From Medicago truncatula (taxonomy: Eukaryota > Streptophyta > Magnoliopsida > Fabales > Fabaceae), in the NCBI RefSeq assembly GCF_003473485.1, contig NC_053045.1:58694494-58758493 (forward strand): a stretch of 64,000 nt of DNA, in the 5' to 3' direction. A model generated the notes under the pieces. The model was not told the origin of the DNA. It searched no databases and saw only the letters and a list, made by a program, of their open reading frames with translations. Below are positions 24,063-36,588 of the stretch, in pieces; the stretch's first letter is position 1; every line of letters starts with the position of its first letter. The position numbers and the translations under genes were made by a program.

Positions 24063-27000
24063 TGGTATAATAATTAGTACTAGTAGTAGTAGCAGTACTA
24101 GTAATAGTAGAATTGATTTTGACATGCTTCGATGTTTGTATAAAATTGATTCTAATTTTTGGAGCTTTTGACATTACAGTTTATATTTAGCCTTGTGTTT
24201 ATTGTTCAACCCAATTTTACGCGATTGTATCAAAACATCATTTTATATTCAACTTAATTTTAGTAGAATCAATTTTATAGAAACTATATATTATGGATAA
24301 ATTTTTGTCACTGTAGAATGAAACACATACTAAACATTCTAAGCATGTATTTTGTTGTTCTTTATGATTCAACTTGTTTAATAATTTTATTTTTTTTGTG
24401 TATAGGAATTGGATTTGAAGAATCACAAATGGGGCCATTATTTTATATGTGGGTGAGTTTTTTTTTCAAATTTTTATGTGATGTGATATATTTACTATTT
24501 ATTGAGTGAAAGGCAAAATGATATGTGGTGAATATGGATGAAGGAAGAACAATCAATTTAGTCTCTGATAAAAAAAAGATGGAGCATATTTTTTTTGTTG
24601 GATTCAGTATTAATTGATGATAGGATTTCTGTAGGTACAAAGGTTTTTATGACTATGCAAAATTGAAGGGTGTGGATGTTGGCGAACCTGTTGGACTTGA
24701 TGTTCTTGTTGATGGGACCGTGCCAACAGGTGAGTTGATTTGTTTTAAATTAAATTTTCTACCAAGGGTATTGAAATTTACTTAGTGAGTATTGACTTTC
24801 ATATTTGTTTAGTTAGAGGGACTCGTCTCTTTGGTTTGTTGGCGGGGTTATATTAAGAGGACAATATTTACGTTTTACAGGTTCGGGACTATCAAGCTCT
24901 GCGGCATTTGTTTGCTCTTCCACAATTGCTATTATGGCTGCTTTTGATGTGAACTTCCCAAAGGTCTGCTTTCTGGGCTGTATATGATATTTTCTGCTTT
25001 TAAGAGCAAATTTAGACAGCTCTTGCCGAAGCATGGATACATTATTTTATTTTTTTGCCAAATGCATGGATACATTATTTGTATATATATCTAGTTATAT
25101 TTTAATTTTTTTCTTATAAGTTATTGAGAATTCCAATAAGCAACATTACTGTAGTTTTTTGTAGTTCTGGTATCAGAAGAAAACAATATTTAGATTGTTT
25201 TAGATGTAAGATAATTTAGCAGTATATGAAAAATTTGATATCATTCCACAACTGACATGATAGCGTACAACTGGAATTTCATGTGTTCGCCCTTTGAAGA
25301 TCTGACCTGGTCCCTATTTCAAACTACTTGTAACAGTTGAAATGGATATTTTGTAAATCTTTATGCCTCCATGATTTATTTATTTATTTATTATTATGAT
25401 TTTTAGTTTTATCCTATTTACTTGAACAAGCTAAAGTTCTATATTGTGGTAGGATAACTGTTGTTTTTAGAAATCAGATATCACTACGAAGTTTTTATTG
25501 AAAGCTTGTCTTTGAAACTATCTCTTTTATTTTGTTTCTAACACAGATTATCGTACATTGTTGACAGAAAGAACTCGCACAAGTTACATGTGATTGTGAA
25601 CGACATATTGGGACACAATCTGGTGGGATGGATCAGGTTCGGCACATCTTTCAGTACAGAAATTTTATATTAATTTTAATTTGAATGTCTCCAAAATTCC
25701 ATGTTGTATAGTTTTTTCTTCTAAACCACCGTTCCATGGAAGCATTACAGCTTCCTGATAATTGGCACTGATTGGTTAATGATGTTCGTAACTAAAACTC
25801 AAATTATAGCATCTTATTTGACCTATGTGTCTGTTAAAAATATTCTACTATCTCTTATTTGGTTTCATTTACATTTCTATAAAATATGAATTTTGAAAAA
25901 CAAGCTCTGCAACACTATGTGTTCCAGATGGGCTGTTGTCTGGGTTGGAAGTGACTCAGATAGTTTTACTAATTTACAGAGTTTCAATCTATGTCGGTGA
26001 CCTCAAGTTTAAAGTGATAGTCAGTTCACTGCAGAAGTCTTTTGATTTAGGGAGCGGTTTGAAAAAAAATAGCATTTGATATGCCCTACGGTGATTTTCC
26101 ACCTTATTTTCATAAGTTGCTTGGTATACCTCATAAAAACAGCTTATACAGAACTTATTTAAAGTTTCCCATCACTCCCTCTTTGTTGCTACTGAATAAG
26201 TGCTTAATTGAACTATATACCCCAACGCCCCCTTATACCATCAGTGCATTGTGCATTACACTACTTTTTATACCAGGTCGTATTTTATGAAAATACTCTT
26301 GTTACATGGTATAAAGAACTTTATTCAGTATGCATAAATGCTATCTTTTGCTGTTCTTCTTGGGACCTTCTGACATTTTACCTGGTTTTACATTTTTTCC
26401 TTCTTTTTTTACTCGACAGGCAATCTCTGTTATGGCTAAGAATGGGTTTGCAGAACTGATTGATTTCAACCCAATTCGTGTGACGGATGTGCAACTGCCT
26501 GCTGGTGGGACTTTTGTGATAGCCAATTCTTTGGCAGAGTCTCAGAAGGCTGTTACTGCTGCCACAAATTATAATAACAGGGTTGTTGAATGTCGTTTAG
26601 CTGCTGTAAGTGCATTTTAAGCTGATTATGATTATAATTAGTTGTTGCACATACTCCTTAAATACTATTCTGGAACAGAGCATTTATATCAACCTACTCT
26701 TTAGCCTGTTAGTACAATATTATTTTCCTTCCTTGTGTTTTGGCACAATGTAATCACAGTGACTTAAACTCATGACTTGTTAATTACCAAAACCACTCAC
26801 CACTAGTCCACATTAAGTAACTTTGACCGATCAATTCAATTGAACTCATTCAAAATTGTTCATATTGTCAGATGACTAAAACCTAATAAGACATTTCTTT
26901 ACCTATTTCTGTATTGAACAAAGCAAAAACCTGTTCATTTCAGATACTCGTAGTCATTTCATGTTGTAGTTAATCGTTGTTCACATATGTATGCATGGAA

Positions 27001-29560
27001 ACATTGAAAGCTAGTTTGCTTAGATGGACCGGAAACTTGCTAATCCTTTCATTACTAATTTATATATATTAAGACACAAGGGCTGTTGTGAAATTTCCAG
27101 ATTGTGCTCGCTATAAAGCTAGGAATGGCACCAACTGAGGCAATTTCAAAAGTGAAAACACTATCCGATGTTGAAGGGTTATGTGTATCATTTGCTGGTA
27201 CTCGAAACTCATCTGATCCTGTACTCGCTGTGAAGGTAATTTAACCTGGTGTGATGCCATTCTTAAAATTAACTCTGTGAAACTTCCTTCTTTTACTATT
27301 TAAATTTTATATGGAGAATATTTCTGTTACAACTGATGTGGACATATATTTTTTACCTTCATAAAAATTTCAAATCTTTTTCTGTTTATAAAAACGTTCC
27401 TTCGCTATAGGAATATTTGAAAGAAGAACCATATACAGCTGAAGAAATCGAAGAAGTTACCAGGGAAAAGCTGACTACATTTTTGAATATTAATGCATCT
27501 TACTTGGAAGTCATAAAAGCTGCAAAGCAATACAAGTTGCATCAGGTTTGTTTTTTTTAATCCCATTAGTGAAGATTTCATGTATGGCGTACTACAGTTA
27601 GGAAATGGCTAAAAATTTATTGTGGTTTTTGAGTTTTACCATTGCCAACATACCATTACCATTGGTTTTAGCAGCTAATGTATTGTTTCACTTTATGCTT
27701 TATTCGTGTTTGTAGAGAGCTGCTCATGTGTATTCAGAAGCCAAGAGGGTATATGCTTTCAAGGACGTTGTATCATCAAATCTAAGGTATGTCTGTTGGA
27801 TCTATCATAGTATCATCATGTGTGCTCTGTTTAGTGTGATTTTTCTAAGCATTTCTGTATTGCTCAAAAGCTTGAAGTTTATAGCTTCTAGAACAATTGG
27901 TTTTGATAATTCGCTTGTAAAAGGATAAGAAGCAATTATTGAGAAGTAGTTGTAACCCTAGAAAATTCTGGTTACAGATGGTTTAAATTTGAAACAGGCG
28001 GATTGAACATTGTTTTGACCCTAACAAAACTAGCTTGTAAGGAGATGACTCCAAACCTTATTAAGGAAGGACCACATTGGCCATATCTCTTCTAGTCAAT
28101 GCGGGATCCCTAGTCAAACCGGCTTGATAGAAATTTTTGGCTTTTACTACTATGTGCCTTGAGATATATAGATAGGGTTAGATTTGTTTTTGGATCTCTA
28201 TACAATTGGCTACAACAAAGGAAGATCACTCCTAACCTTATAAAGGATGGACCACATTGGCCATATCTCTAGTCAATGTGGGATCCCTAGTCAAACCGGC
28301 TTGATAGCAATTTTTGGCTTTACTACTACGCGTCTTGAAATATATAGAAAGGATTATACTTGTTTTGCATCTCTATAAAATTGGCTACAATAAACAAGGA
28401 GCAAAATTTAGGGGAATTATTTTAGAAGAAACTAAAACCAAAAGTGACCAATTTTGTTTGAAACGAGAAACATATTTAGCTCATATATGTGCTTGGCTTT
28501 TCTACTTTTCATTAATAGGTGGATAATAAGACATCCAGGCAAACCTTGTGAAATGCTCCACATCTGCTACTACTCTACGTGCCTGATCTAAGCTTGTGGT
28601 TATTACTGATGTGTGCGTTTTTACTTCCAATATTAATTTAGTCTGTCTGGTATATAAATTGGATGAGGACTAATGTGAATTACTTCTAAATGATTCTTAG
28701 CTTATAATGGGGATGAAAGAACTAGTGGATATATTCTCTTCAATATTCATTTAGTATGTCTGGTATATAAATTGGATGAGGACTAGTGTGAATTTCTTCT
28801 AAACGAGTCTTAGCTTATAATGGGGATGAAAGAACTAGTGGATATATTCTCTCTAATCACATTAGTTTGCATAATTTGTTTTGATTTTGTAATTGGATCA
28901 TGTTTCTTGCATTTTGACAACCCAAAATTTTCAGCGACGAGGAGACGCTAAAGAAACTTGGTGACCTTATGAACGAGAGTCATTATAGCTGCAGTAATTT
29001 ATACGAATGCAGGTATTGACATACAATATAATTGTTTTTGGAAAGTTGTTTGCACTGTCAATTAGTGGATTTTCCTTAGAAGAATTCTCTTTACAAGACA
29101 TGGTTTGTGATGTGAACTTCACAATAAAAAATATGAAGAATAATCATTTAAAATTTAGTTTCTTTTTTCAGCACATAAAATTGATACTTTTTTCTCAATC
29201 ATAATTATGAAATCAGCTGTCCGGAGTTGGAAGAACTTACAAAGATTTCTCGTGACAATGGTGCTTTTGGAGCAAGGCTGACTGGAGCTGGATGGGGTGG
29301 TTGTGCTGTTGCTTTGGTGAAAGAGAGCATAGTCCCACAATTCATCCTTAATTTGAAGGTTTGTGATCAAATAATAGTACTTAGCAACCTTAAAACACTA
29401 AAAATTTGTATCTAACAAGTTGTCGTTTATTGATTCTACATCATTGCAGGAACATTACTACCAATCTAGGATAGACAAAGGTGTCATTAAGAAGAACGAT
29501 CTTGGTCTTTATGTATTTGCTTCCAAACCATCGAGTGGTTCTGCCATCTTCAAGTTTTAG
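23543..29560 (+). CDS. GAL1: Galactokinase (GHMP kinase family)
   Basis: Galactokinase phosphorylates D-galactose at C1 using ATP, the first step of cytosolic galactose salvage. I joined 13 exons: 23543-23705, 23793-23971, 24406-24452, 24635-24729, 24881-24963, 25568-25636, 26420-26605, 27101-27235, 27411-27545, 27716-27786, 28935-29012, 29217-29358 and 29450-29560. They give 497 residues plus stop with all phases consistent, the length expected for plant GAL1. The galactokinase signature [14 protein letters not shown] is at 55-68. The ATP-binding GHMP motif GSGLSSSAA is at 162-170. The catalytic Asp should be D211 in SGGMDQ, and the third motif LTGAGWGGC is at 435-443. All key residues are present. 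Introns 1-12 hold a microsatellite and two tandem duplications but no disrupting insertion in exons. Confidence 0.97.
23978..24061. repeat. Compound CT/AT microsatellite in galactokinase intron 2
   Basis: About 14 CT units are followed directly by about 28 AT units, six bases inside the donor site. Tyr-Ile and Glu-Arg repeat frames through it are artefacts. Confidence 0.95.
28031..28393. repeat. Two-copy tandem duplication of about 181 bp in galactokinase intron 10
   Basis: Units 28031-28211 and 28212-28393 share GGACCACATTGGCCATATCT, then GTCAATG, GGGATCCCTAGTCAAACCGG, and later AAATTGGCTACAA-type ends. The content (GGGATCC after ACATTGG) resembles LTR-type promoter blocks of small plant retroelements, so the duplicated unit may itself be a retroelement scrap. 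Confidence 0.8.
28629..28852. repeat. Two-copy tandem duplication of about 112 bp in galactokinase intron 10
   Basis: The units at 28629-28740 and 28741-28852 are about 93 percent alike by eye. Both hold TCTGGTATATAAATTGGATG and GGGGATGAAAGAACTAGTGG and end TATTCTCT. Confidence 0.9.
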
Positions 29561-30152
29561 AATATTTTCTTCACCCACTTCTTTGTTGATATTTATGTTT
29601 TTTTAATGATCTTAACGTAGTACCAAACACAATTTCTGGTGGATTAATAAGAAAAGGTACCCCATCGTAAAAAATAGACAAGAAAAGGTACCGTGTTTTT
29701 ATTGTGAAGTTGTTTTTCATATGTTAGTCAACACAACCAAAACGAATAATAGTATTGCAGTTATATTTCGTAACGGGAAAACACAGTATTTTTTAATGTT
29801 TTGAACTTTAGATTAGGAGTAATATGTAATAACAATCTTTGTACTATCTTTTAATAATGCGTTTAACGTCATGCATTATTTGAACTCTTCATTATTAAGT
29901 TTCTCTGGTTGGATAATACTTAAGAACACTTTAGTATTGCAATTTGTAATCAGATGATATAAAGTATTGCATAAATAAATTATTGAAATTTGAAAAATAA
30001 AATGCAGCGACGTGCCAATTGTATAGAACTATAGAAGTTTCACACCTTAAAAGAAAATTAAACTCTTTAAATCGAAGAGTAAATTTGGCATTGCATAACC
30101 TGGTTGGATTCATGGTAAATTTGGGATGAACGATTTCAACTATATCGAAATT
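29561..30152. other. Galactokinase 3' flank and intergenic DNA
   Basis: This includes the 3' untranslated region of galactokinase. There is no other supported feature. Confidence 0.5.
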
Positions 30153-30335
30153 TTCAGTTTGTGATGTGTTTTGCTGTACAAGTTACCAAATAAGCCTCCT
30201 GTTAATCGTACTTTGTATTTCTATTTCTATGAAATGTACTTTGTGATGCGTTTAACGAAATTTTCTAAGTTTGTGATGTGTTTTGCTGTACAAGTTACCA
30301 AAGAGATATCAAGCCTCCTGTTAAACGACTTTGTA
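30153..30335. repeat. Two-copy direct repeat of about 107 bp spacing
   Basis: The phrase GTTTGTGATGTGTTTTGCTG followed by TACAAGTTACCAAA and GCCTCCTGTTAA occurs at 30159 and again at 30269. The second copy has a small insertion (GAGATATCA). Confidence 0.9.
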
Positions 30336-30454
30336 TCGTACCATATAAATCTTTTTTTTTTCTTTTTTTTTTTGACAAAATAAATCTTTTTTTTTAGCTA
30401 AGTTGCATTGATCCCTTAAATTTATTTTGATTTTAAGTTGGTACATTTAATTTT

Positions 30455-30645
30455 ATTGAGTTTAATGGTGGTGGGTTGACAGTTCAAAATATTTTTGCAC
30501 ACACAACCATTCAAAACATTTTAAATTGTCATGTCAATTAAAAACATAGCAATAATTTAATTGACATGACAATTTAAAATGTTTTAATTGATCGTGTGTG
30601 TAAAATTGTTTTAGACTGTCAACCCACCACAATTAAACTCTTAAT
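30455..30645. mobile_element. Short foldback element
   Basis: Two arms of about 80 bp form an inverted repeat. The left arm reads GTGGGTTGACAGTTCAAAAT and later ATTGTCATGTCAATTAAA. The right arm starts TTTAATTGACATGACAAT and returns to TGTCAACCCACCA. It is non-coding and typical of a foldback MITE. Confidence 0.75.
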
Positions 30646-30824
30646 TATTTAAAAAAAAAACGTTGGTACATTTAAATTTTTTAAAGTTGATAAATTATGT
30701 TACTAATATTACAATAAGTTAATCTTTTTAGTCAAATTTTCGTCTAAACATCCACGACTCGACTCATCTAAGCTGATATTACGTAAAATCATTGAATAAG
30801 GTTGAACTTTTAAATGTATAATTA

Positions 30825-30903
30825 AACTCGGTTTAGATGACCTACTTAAACTGAGTTTAAGTATGTACACTTAAACTCAGTTTACATAACCTACTTAAAC
30901 TGA
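30825..30903. repeat. Clustered palindromes of TTAAACTCRGTTTA type
   Basis: Four or five copies of a palindromic word alternating between TTAAACTCGGTTTA, TTAAACTGAGTTTAAG and CTTAAACTCAGTTTA sit within 80 bases. They can form several alternative hairpins. The origin is unclear. Confidence 0.7.
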
Positions 30904-31742
30904 AGAGAGATTTTAGTGTAACAAAAATAAAAAGGAAGATGCTTTTCGAAAATTAAATTTTATAAAAGGATAATTTTGTTATTTTAAAATGCAACCAGGA
31001 TTAAACAGGGTGTAATTAAAAAAACTCAATAATATTTAATCAAAATTGTTTGTATGCAAAAATTAGATTACACCCGACTAGTTTGACTGTTGAGAGTCAA
31101 AAAGGAGAGAAGATAAAGTTTTTACCAATTGAAAATTGGTAATGTTAAAAATATGTTACATGTGGTGACTCTATTCGCCATAACCGACAAATCTTCGTTA
31201 ATGTTATAGTGAGGGGGACCTGGCAAATATTGTAATATCTGAAACCACGTGCTCTTGTATCGTAGTAGGTCCTTGAAAATAGTCTTTAACCAATATATTT
31301 TAATTTCGATTAAAATGGTTTCTATTATTTGTCACTCATGTATCGTCTAGGTGCAGGGACACATATGCAGCAATGTTAATGAACAAGAGGTCCCTGCTAT
31401 AATCTGTCATAATTGAGCCTTTAAAAAATGCATGGTTGCTTTATAAGTATTTAAAGCCTAATACAAGTGTTTATTTGAAACAAACCAACTATAATTTACA
31501 GCTACAACATCAATCAATCCTAAAACTTATAAAAGAAATAATATGAACGTGCAAAAATTCATAGGTAAGACCGAGCTAAAGTTACGTGATTTTTTTTTTT
31601 CATAGTGAAAAAAATATGAAAATTGAAATAAATATCATGTGTGTGTGCAAATTTTGTTGGTTTCTTATAGGTTCTCTTTGTTATAGATAATCTTATTAAT
31701 GATGTGTTGAACATTAACTTAAATGCGAGATAATTGATATTA
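30904..31742. other. Intergenic region
   Basis: I see no supported gene or bounded repeat. It is AT-rich throughout. Confidence 0.5.
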
Positions 31743-32033
31743 CCTCCGTCCCTAATTATATAACCTTTTTGAAAAAATAACGGGAATTAAGATAGTGGAT
31801 ATTTGTATTAAATATGTTTGTAATTACTATTGTTTTTACAATTTTATTCTTTAAGAGAGATAGTTGGATTATGTTTTCAACATGTTATTTATTGTTGATT
31901 GAAGAAAAAATGTATAATAAATAAGGGCATGTATGTAAAGAAATAATTAATGTAGTTGGAAATAGCAAAAAAGTCTTATAAAAAGAGACAAAAAAAATTC
32001 TCAAAAGGGTATTATAATTAGAGACGGATGTAG
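31743..32033. mobile_element. Stowaway-type MITE
   Basis: The element begins CCTCCGTCCCTAATTATATA and ends with an inverted counterpart (ATAATTAGAGACGGATGTAG). It is flanked by TA on both sides, the Tc1/mariner target duplication. It is about 290 bp and non-coding. Its interior (TTATTTATTGTTGATTGAAG and on) is shared with the interrupted element at 50373-51530. Confidence 0.85.
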
Positions 32034-32135
32034 TATATAAACATTAATTTGCTATGTTATGAGAGTTTAATTACTTCCGTTAGGTTCAATCTATACGTTA
32101 GTTAACTTCTTTAAATTTTATTAAGTATTAAAATT

Positions 32136-32316
32136 AGGGAAATGCTAACCGGTCCACTGGTTAAGGGTGTGGAAAAGGAAATTGTATAATAATTAATGCA
32201 TTGAAATTGTGTAATTAATTTATAATAATGTCAAAAACAGTTTTTTTTTTATGATAATAATTCTCTTTTATGGTATGCTTAACCAGTACCCCGAGAACAC
32301 CAGTTAGCAGGACCCT
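32136..32316. mobile_element. MITE, family with GTTAGC...GACCCT ends, copy 1
   Basis: The left end reads AGGGAAATGCTAACCGGTCC and the right end ACACCAGTTAGCAGGACCCT, an imperfect inverted repeat. The interior shares AATGCATTGAAATTGTGTA and TTATGGTATGCTTAACCAGT with the copy at 47982-48168. It is about 180 bp and non-coding. Confidence 0.8.
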
Positions 32317-32771
32317 TAAAATTAAAATGAAAGCGGGTCATAAAATTAATGAGTTTATGTAGATAAATGAATCTGAATATGGGATGGAATTGGGATTTGG
32401 GAGCCTAAAGAATGGCTTGTGTAACCTTTCCCAACCTGGGATTGTTCTGCATATTTTACATACTTTTGTGATGGTAAAAGCCATAAAGAATATGTATACA
32501 ACAAAATCACATCAAGGTTAAATGAAGGCCGATAACGAGGTACATAACTCATATTCTCAACTTACGAGGTTAAAGATAGGGGAAGATGATATACTCTCAC
32601 ACAAATTAATGCTTAAATTTTCTAGTGAAAAAGATATTCATATTTAATATCTGATAGATCTAAATAAAATAAATTTTAATGTAGAAACCTATGAAATAAA
32701 AAACTCATATTCTCAGTCTCATTATGCTTCCCATGCTTGTTGTCGTTTCCTTCTCATATATACTAGAAGAA
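32317..32771. other. Short intergenic stretch between MITEs
   Basis: No feature seen. Confidence 0.5.
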
Positions 32772-33148
32772 GGGTTAATAGTGTTTTACCCTCCTATAAA
32801 ATAGGTTATTTCTGGTTTTCCCTTTATAAAATAGTTTTTTTTGAATTTCATCCTTATAATTTAAAGATTTTTTGGTTTTAAACCTTCATGGAAAATTTCA
32901 CTCCCGGTAATTTGAGCAATTTTAGGTTTACCCCTTTGTAATTTGAGCAAATTTCGATTTACCCCCTGTTAATTTGAGCGAATTTCGGTTTACCCTCTTG
33001 ACTTATCTTCGATTTTGTATGGTCAAAATTCACAAAGGTCCAAAACCAAAAATCTTCAAATTACAAGGACGAAATTCAAAAAAAATATTTTACAGGGGAT
33101 AAAACCGAAAATGATCTATATTACAGGAAGGTAAAATACTATTAACCC
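32772..33148. mobile_element. MITE with GGGTTAATAGT inverted ends
   Basis: The left end reads GGGTTAATAGTGTTTTACCC and the right end GGTAAAATACTATTAACCCC. Between lie repeated words of the type TTTGAGCAAATTTCGGTTTACCC. About 377 bp long. It shares the TTTTACCC vocabulary with 23022-23224. Confidence 0.8.
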
Positions 33149-33342
33149 CAGAAGAAATTAGTCCTTTGAAGAGCTCTTTAGATCAATTAACACTGGTCAT
33201 TAATATTATGAGGAGAGGAATCATCTTTGAGATACTCAGCATATCTCTCACTTGGTTTGGTGAACTAGGCCTACCCACCTCTGCTTTTTTTCATGTGTGG
33301 TTTGGTTCATGAATTTTCTAAAGCTATTTTCGTAATAAAACA

Positions 33343-34222
33343 AAAGTAAATAGTCAATTTCCCTCATGAAATTATAAGTTTCATCAATTATCCTCCTGAA
33401 ATTAACAAAACTTCAATTACGCTCCTGAAATTTCACAATGTTAGTCAATTTACCCTCTCCATCAATTTTTTTTGTTAGTGAACATGACGTTTTGCAAATA
33501 CCCCCCTGAAGTTTTGCACTTATGTACAAAACGCTCCCCAAACTTAAAAATTTATATTATTTTTTTCTTAAAAACAAACAATTAATAGTTAAATATTAAA
33601 ACTAACTGTTAATTTTGGAATTTGGGAAAACTACATGCATATATACATCAAAATAGGCTCCAAAATGGGGAAAAATATATATTTTTTAAAGTGACAATAA
33701 TGGAATGATTTGTGGATTAATATTGGGGGTTGTGTAGTTTAAATGGTTTGAGCAAATTGTTGAAGGAGTTGGAGGAGTTAAAAGACTAAGATGGTGAAGG
33801 AGAAAATATAAATTTAAATCTGATTATTAATTTGTTTATAAACCTCTAAAAATAATAATTTGTCTATTAGAAATAACCATTATTGTCACTTTAAAAATAC
33901 ACATTTTTCCCTATTTTGATGTATATATGTATGTAGTTTTTCCAAACTCTAAAATTAATAGTTAGCTTTAATATCTAACTATTAATTGTTTGTTTTTAAG
34001 AAAAAAATAATATAAATTTTTAAATTTAGGGGGCATTTTGTACATAAGTGCAAAACTTCAGGGGGTATTTGCAAAACGTCATGTTCATTAACAGAAAAAT
34101 TTGACGGAGGGGGTAAATTGACTAACGTTGTGAAATTTCAGGGGGGTAATTGAAGTTTTGTTAATTTCAGGAGGGTAATTGATGAAACTTACAATTTCAG
34201 GGGGAAAATTGACTATTTACTC
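33343..34222. mobile_element. Long-armed foldback element, probably Mutator-like
   Basis: The two arms, about 33343-33705 and 33875-34222, are inverted copies of each other over some 350 bp, allowing mismatches. Shared words include CAATTACGCTCCTGAAATTT against its partner AAATTTCAGGGGGGTAATTG, and GACGTTTTGCAAATACCCCC against GGGGGTATTTGCAAAACGTC. The flanks carry AATAAAACA at 33334-33342 and at 34223-34231, a direct repeat of 9 (possibly 10) bases as expected for Mutator-type insertion. The loop of about 170 bp has no coding capacity. The transcript would form a long hairpin. Confidence 0.85.
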
Positions 34223-34355
34223 AATAAAACAATAATAAAGTATTTGAAAGAGTAGTTAATTACTTTTATCGTTTTTTTATATACACGGATTAATTGATTA
34301 CATTAAACTTTTCGACTACATGGGCGTGCTAAAACAACTTATATTACACCTAAGG

Positions 34356-35047
34356 TAGGGTCGGAAATGAGTCGAGTCGAACCGAACCTGTCTGAGCTCG
34401 GCTCGACTCGATAAGAATTGGTTCGGCTCGAAACTCGGCTCGAGTTCGACACGAACTATTTTTTCAGCTCGAGTTCGGCTTGTTTAAAGTTCACGAACAG
34501 TTCGGTTCGGCTCGTTAGGTTCAGTTCGGTTGCTCAACTCGTCCAAAAAAAATTATAAAAAAAAGAAGTTAATTTATAGATCTTTGATATTTTATATATA
34601 TATATATATATAAATTAAATATTGAATTAAAATAAAAGTTCCCACAAATATGCATATAATAGACATAAATTATATAAAGTTAAAATTGCATAAATACGAA
34701 GAAAAATATCTGATACAAGTAATAGAGACAAAAAAATCCAACAAAATTCACAATATTCTTTTACTTTTAAATTCCAATTGCTCTTCCATTCAAGACAAAA
34801 TTGTATTCAGCCACATTTGAATTTTAAAAACTAACTCAAATTGATTTATATATATAATCAATAATCGAGCCATCTCATAAACCTAACGAGTCGAACTATA
34901 TGTAGCTCAAGTTCAGCTCATTTAATTAACGAACTTAATTTTCAGCTCAAGTCCAGCTCGTTAGGTTCATGAACCAAGTTCAACGGATTAGATATCGAGT
35001 CGAATGTCGAACTATAATCGAATTGGTTCGGTTCATTGCCAGCCCTA
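34356..35047. mobile_element. hAT-like non-autonomous element rich in GGCTCGACTCG words
   Basis: The left end is TAGGGTCGGAAATG. The right end read in reverse is TAGGGCTGGCAATG, a 14 bp imperfect inverted repeat. Sub-terminal regions on both sides are filled with TCGGTTCGGCTCG and CTCGTTAGGTTC motifs. About 690 bp, with no transposase frame. I could not identify a clear 8 bp target duplication. Confidence 0.65.
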
Positions 35048-36588
35048 CCCGATTGTCCAACCAAAAGAGTAGAGACACATTATGCCATTTATTGCGGTTG
35101 CCGGAAACAATTATAAAAATAGATTAATATAAAATGTTTTAAGAATTTAATTTAATATATTTTTAGGTCAAATTGTCAAGGTTAAAGAGTCACCTCTTAA
35201 ATTAAATAAGTGAAAAATTTGAATTTCAAAATTCGACCACTACGTATATTTTTTAGACATGAAATCAATGATTCACAAGATCTATGTAACAGGAATAAAC
35301 CAGTTGTTAGTGGCTTCAATACAATGCAAATCCTCTCATTTTTAAACAAACATTTTTGTTGATACAACTTTGAATTCCATACAAAACATTCTATTTAAAT
35401 TCCACATTTAATTGGAGTGATCTGCTATCGCACTCTCTGCAAAATGTTTTCTAACTCACAACTTCCATCTTGACCGTTGCAGGTCAATAGTTCTTTTGAA
35501 AACTTCAACAACTCTGCCTCAAAACCTCTATTCAAGGTATCAAGTTCCTTCCTTCAAAAAAAAGGTATCAAGTTCCTTATCCAAATCGTTACTAGACTAG
35601 TTATATGTCTGCATTGGTGAAGCCAAGGTTTTAAAAAACGGGACGATACCACAAAAATAGTTGTTACCGTTTTTGCTCTTTTTAACGTCGATGATGAAAT
35701 TTAAAGAGAAAACGCCGTTACGAACGGCATTATGATCGCAAAGCGCCGTTACAAACAAAAAAAAAAAAACAGAATTTTTGTAGGGAATCTCGTTTTAAAA
35801 TTGAAAATTAGATGAAAAGGATACAATTGACACTCATTCCATATCCATGTCTATTAAGGTAATTTAAAATTGACACTCAATCTCTTAATTTGCGTGGCAA
35901 AGATTAGATGAGATTTTAAAAAAAAAATTGGGGCTTTGATTGTGTTGTGAGTGATGGTGATGAATTGTGACTGATAGTGATGAAAAAGGAAAATAGAGAA
36001 CGATGATAGAGACATAGAGTTAGAGTGAGTGACCATGTAGTTAGAGTGAGTGACCATGTTTGTGTTGTTTATTGCATTTTTTGCAAGTTCAGGTATGCTC
36101 CATTTAGGTCTTAGATGAAAGACAAATGGCAAAAAAAGATTCAAGAGTTGAGATTTAAAAATTTATAAAACATTTATTTTTTTTAATAAAAAAAAAGTCT
36201 GTCTTCTCCCTCTCGTATCCCACTTCCTCTTCCTCTCTTGTATCTCTCACCACCGCCAACGCCGCCATGGCTCCCGTTGCGCCGCCCATTGCTACCCTTT
36301 CAATCAATCACAACGTTTACTCTCTTCCTCTCATTGCCCCTCTCTCCTCTGTTGTATCTCTCGCAGCCGCCCATTACTCCATCGAAATTTTCATCATGAT
36401 GTTCAGAGGCGCAAAATTGTCATGGAGGCGCAAACATGTTATAATAACGGAAAATTGATTAATTTAAGTTATTATATAATCCTTCCTTAAAAAAAATGAT
36501 AAATATGACTAACAAAAGATAAATTAAATATAAATTTTTAAGCACCAAAAAATTAATTATTCATATATTGTAATTTTTTTAAGGCAAA
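35048..36588. other. Gene-free region with scattered repeat scraps
   Basis: Contains a short 24 bp tandem duplication near 36015-36060 (TTAGAGTGAGTGACCATGT, twice) and poly-A tracts. A plus-strand 63-codon frame at 36267-36458 in a CT-rich block has no recognisable domain and I do not call it. Nothing else is supportable. Confidence 0.5.

Noticed and set aside
23968-24174. Open frames encoding Tyr-Ile and Arg-Glu repeats
   Set aside because: They are translations of the CT/AT microsatellite in galactokinase intron 2.
36267-36458. 63-codon frame in a CT-rich block starting MAPVAPPIATLS
   Set aside because: No domain, no splice partners that I can find, and repeat-rich surroundings; it could be a captured exon but nothing supports this.
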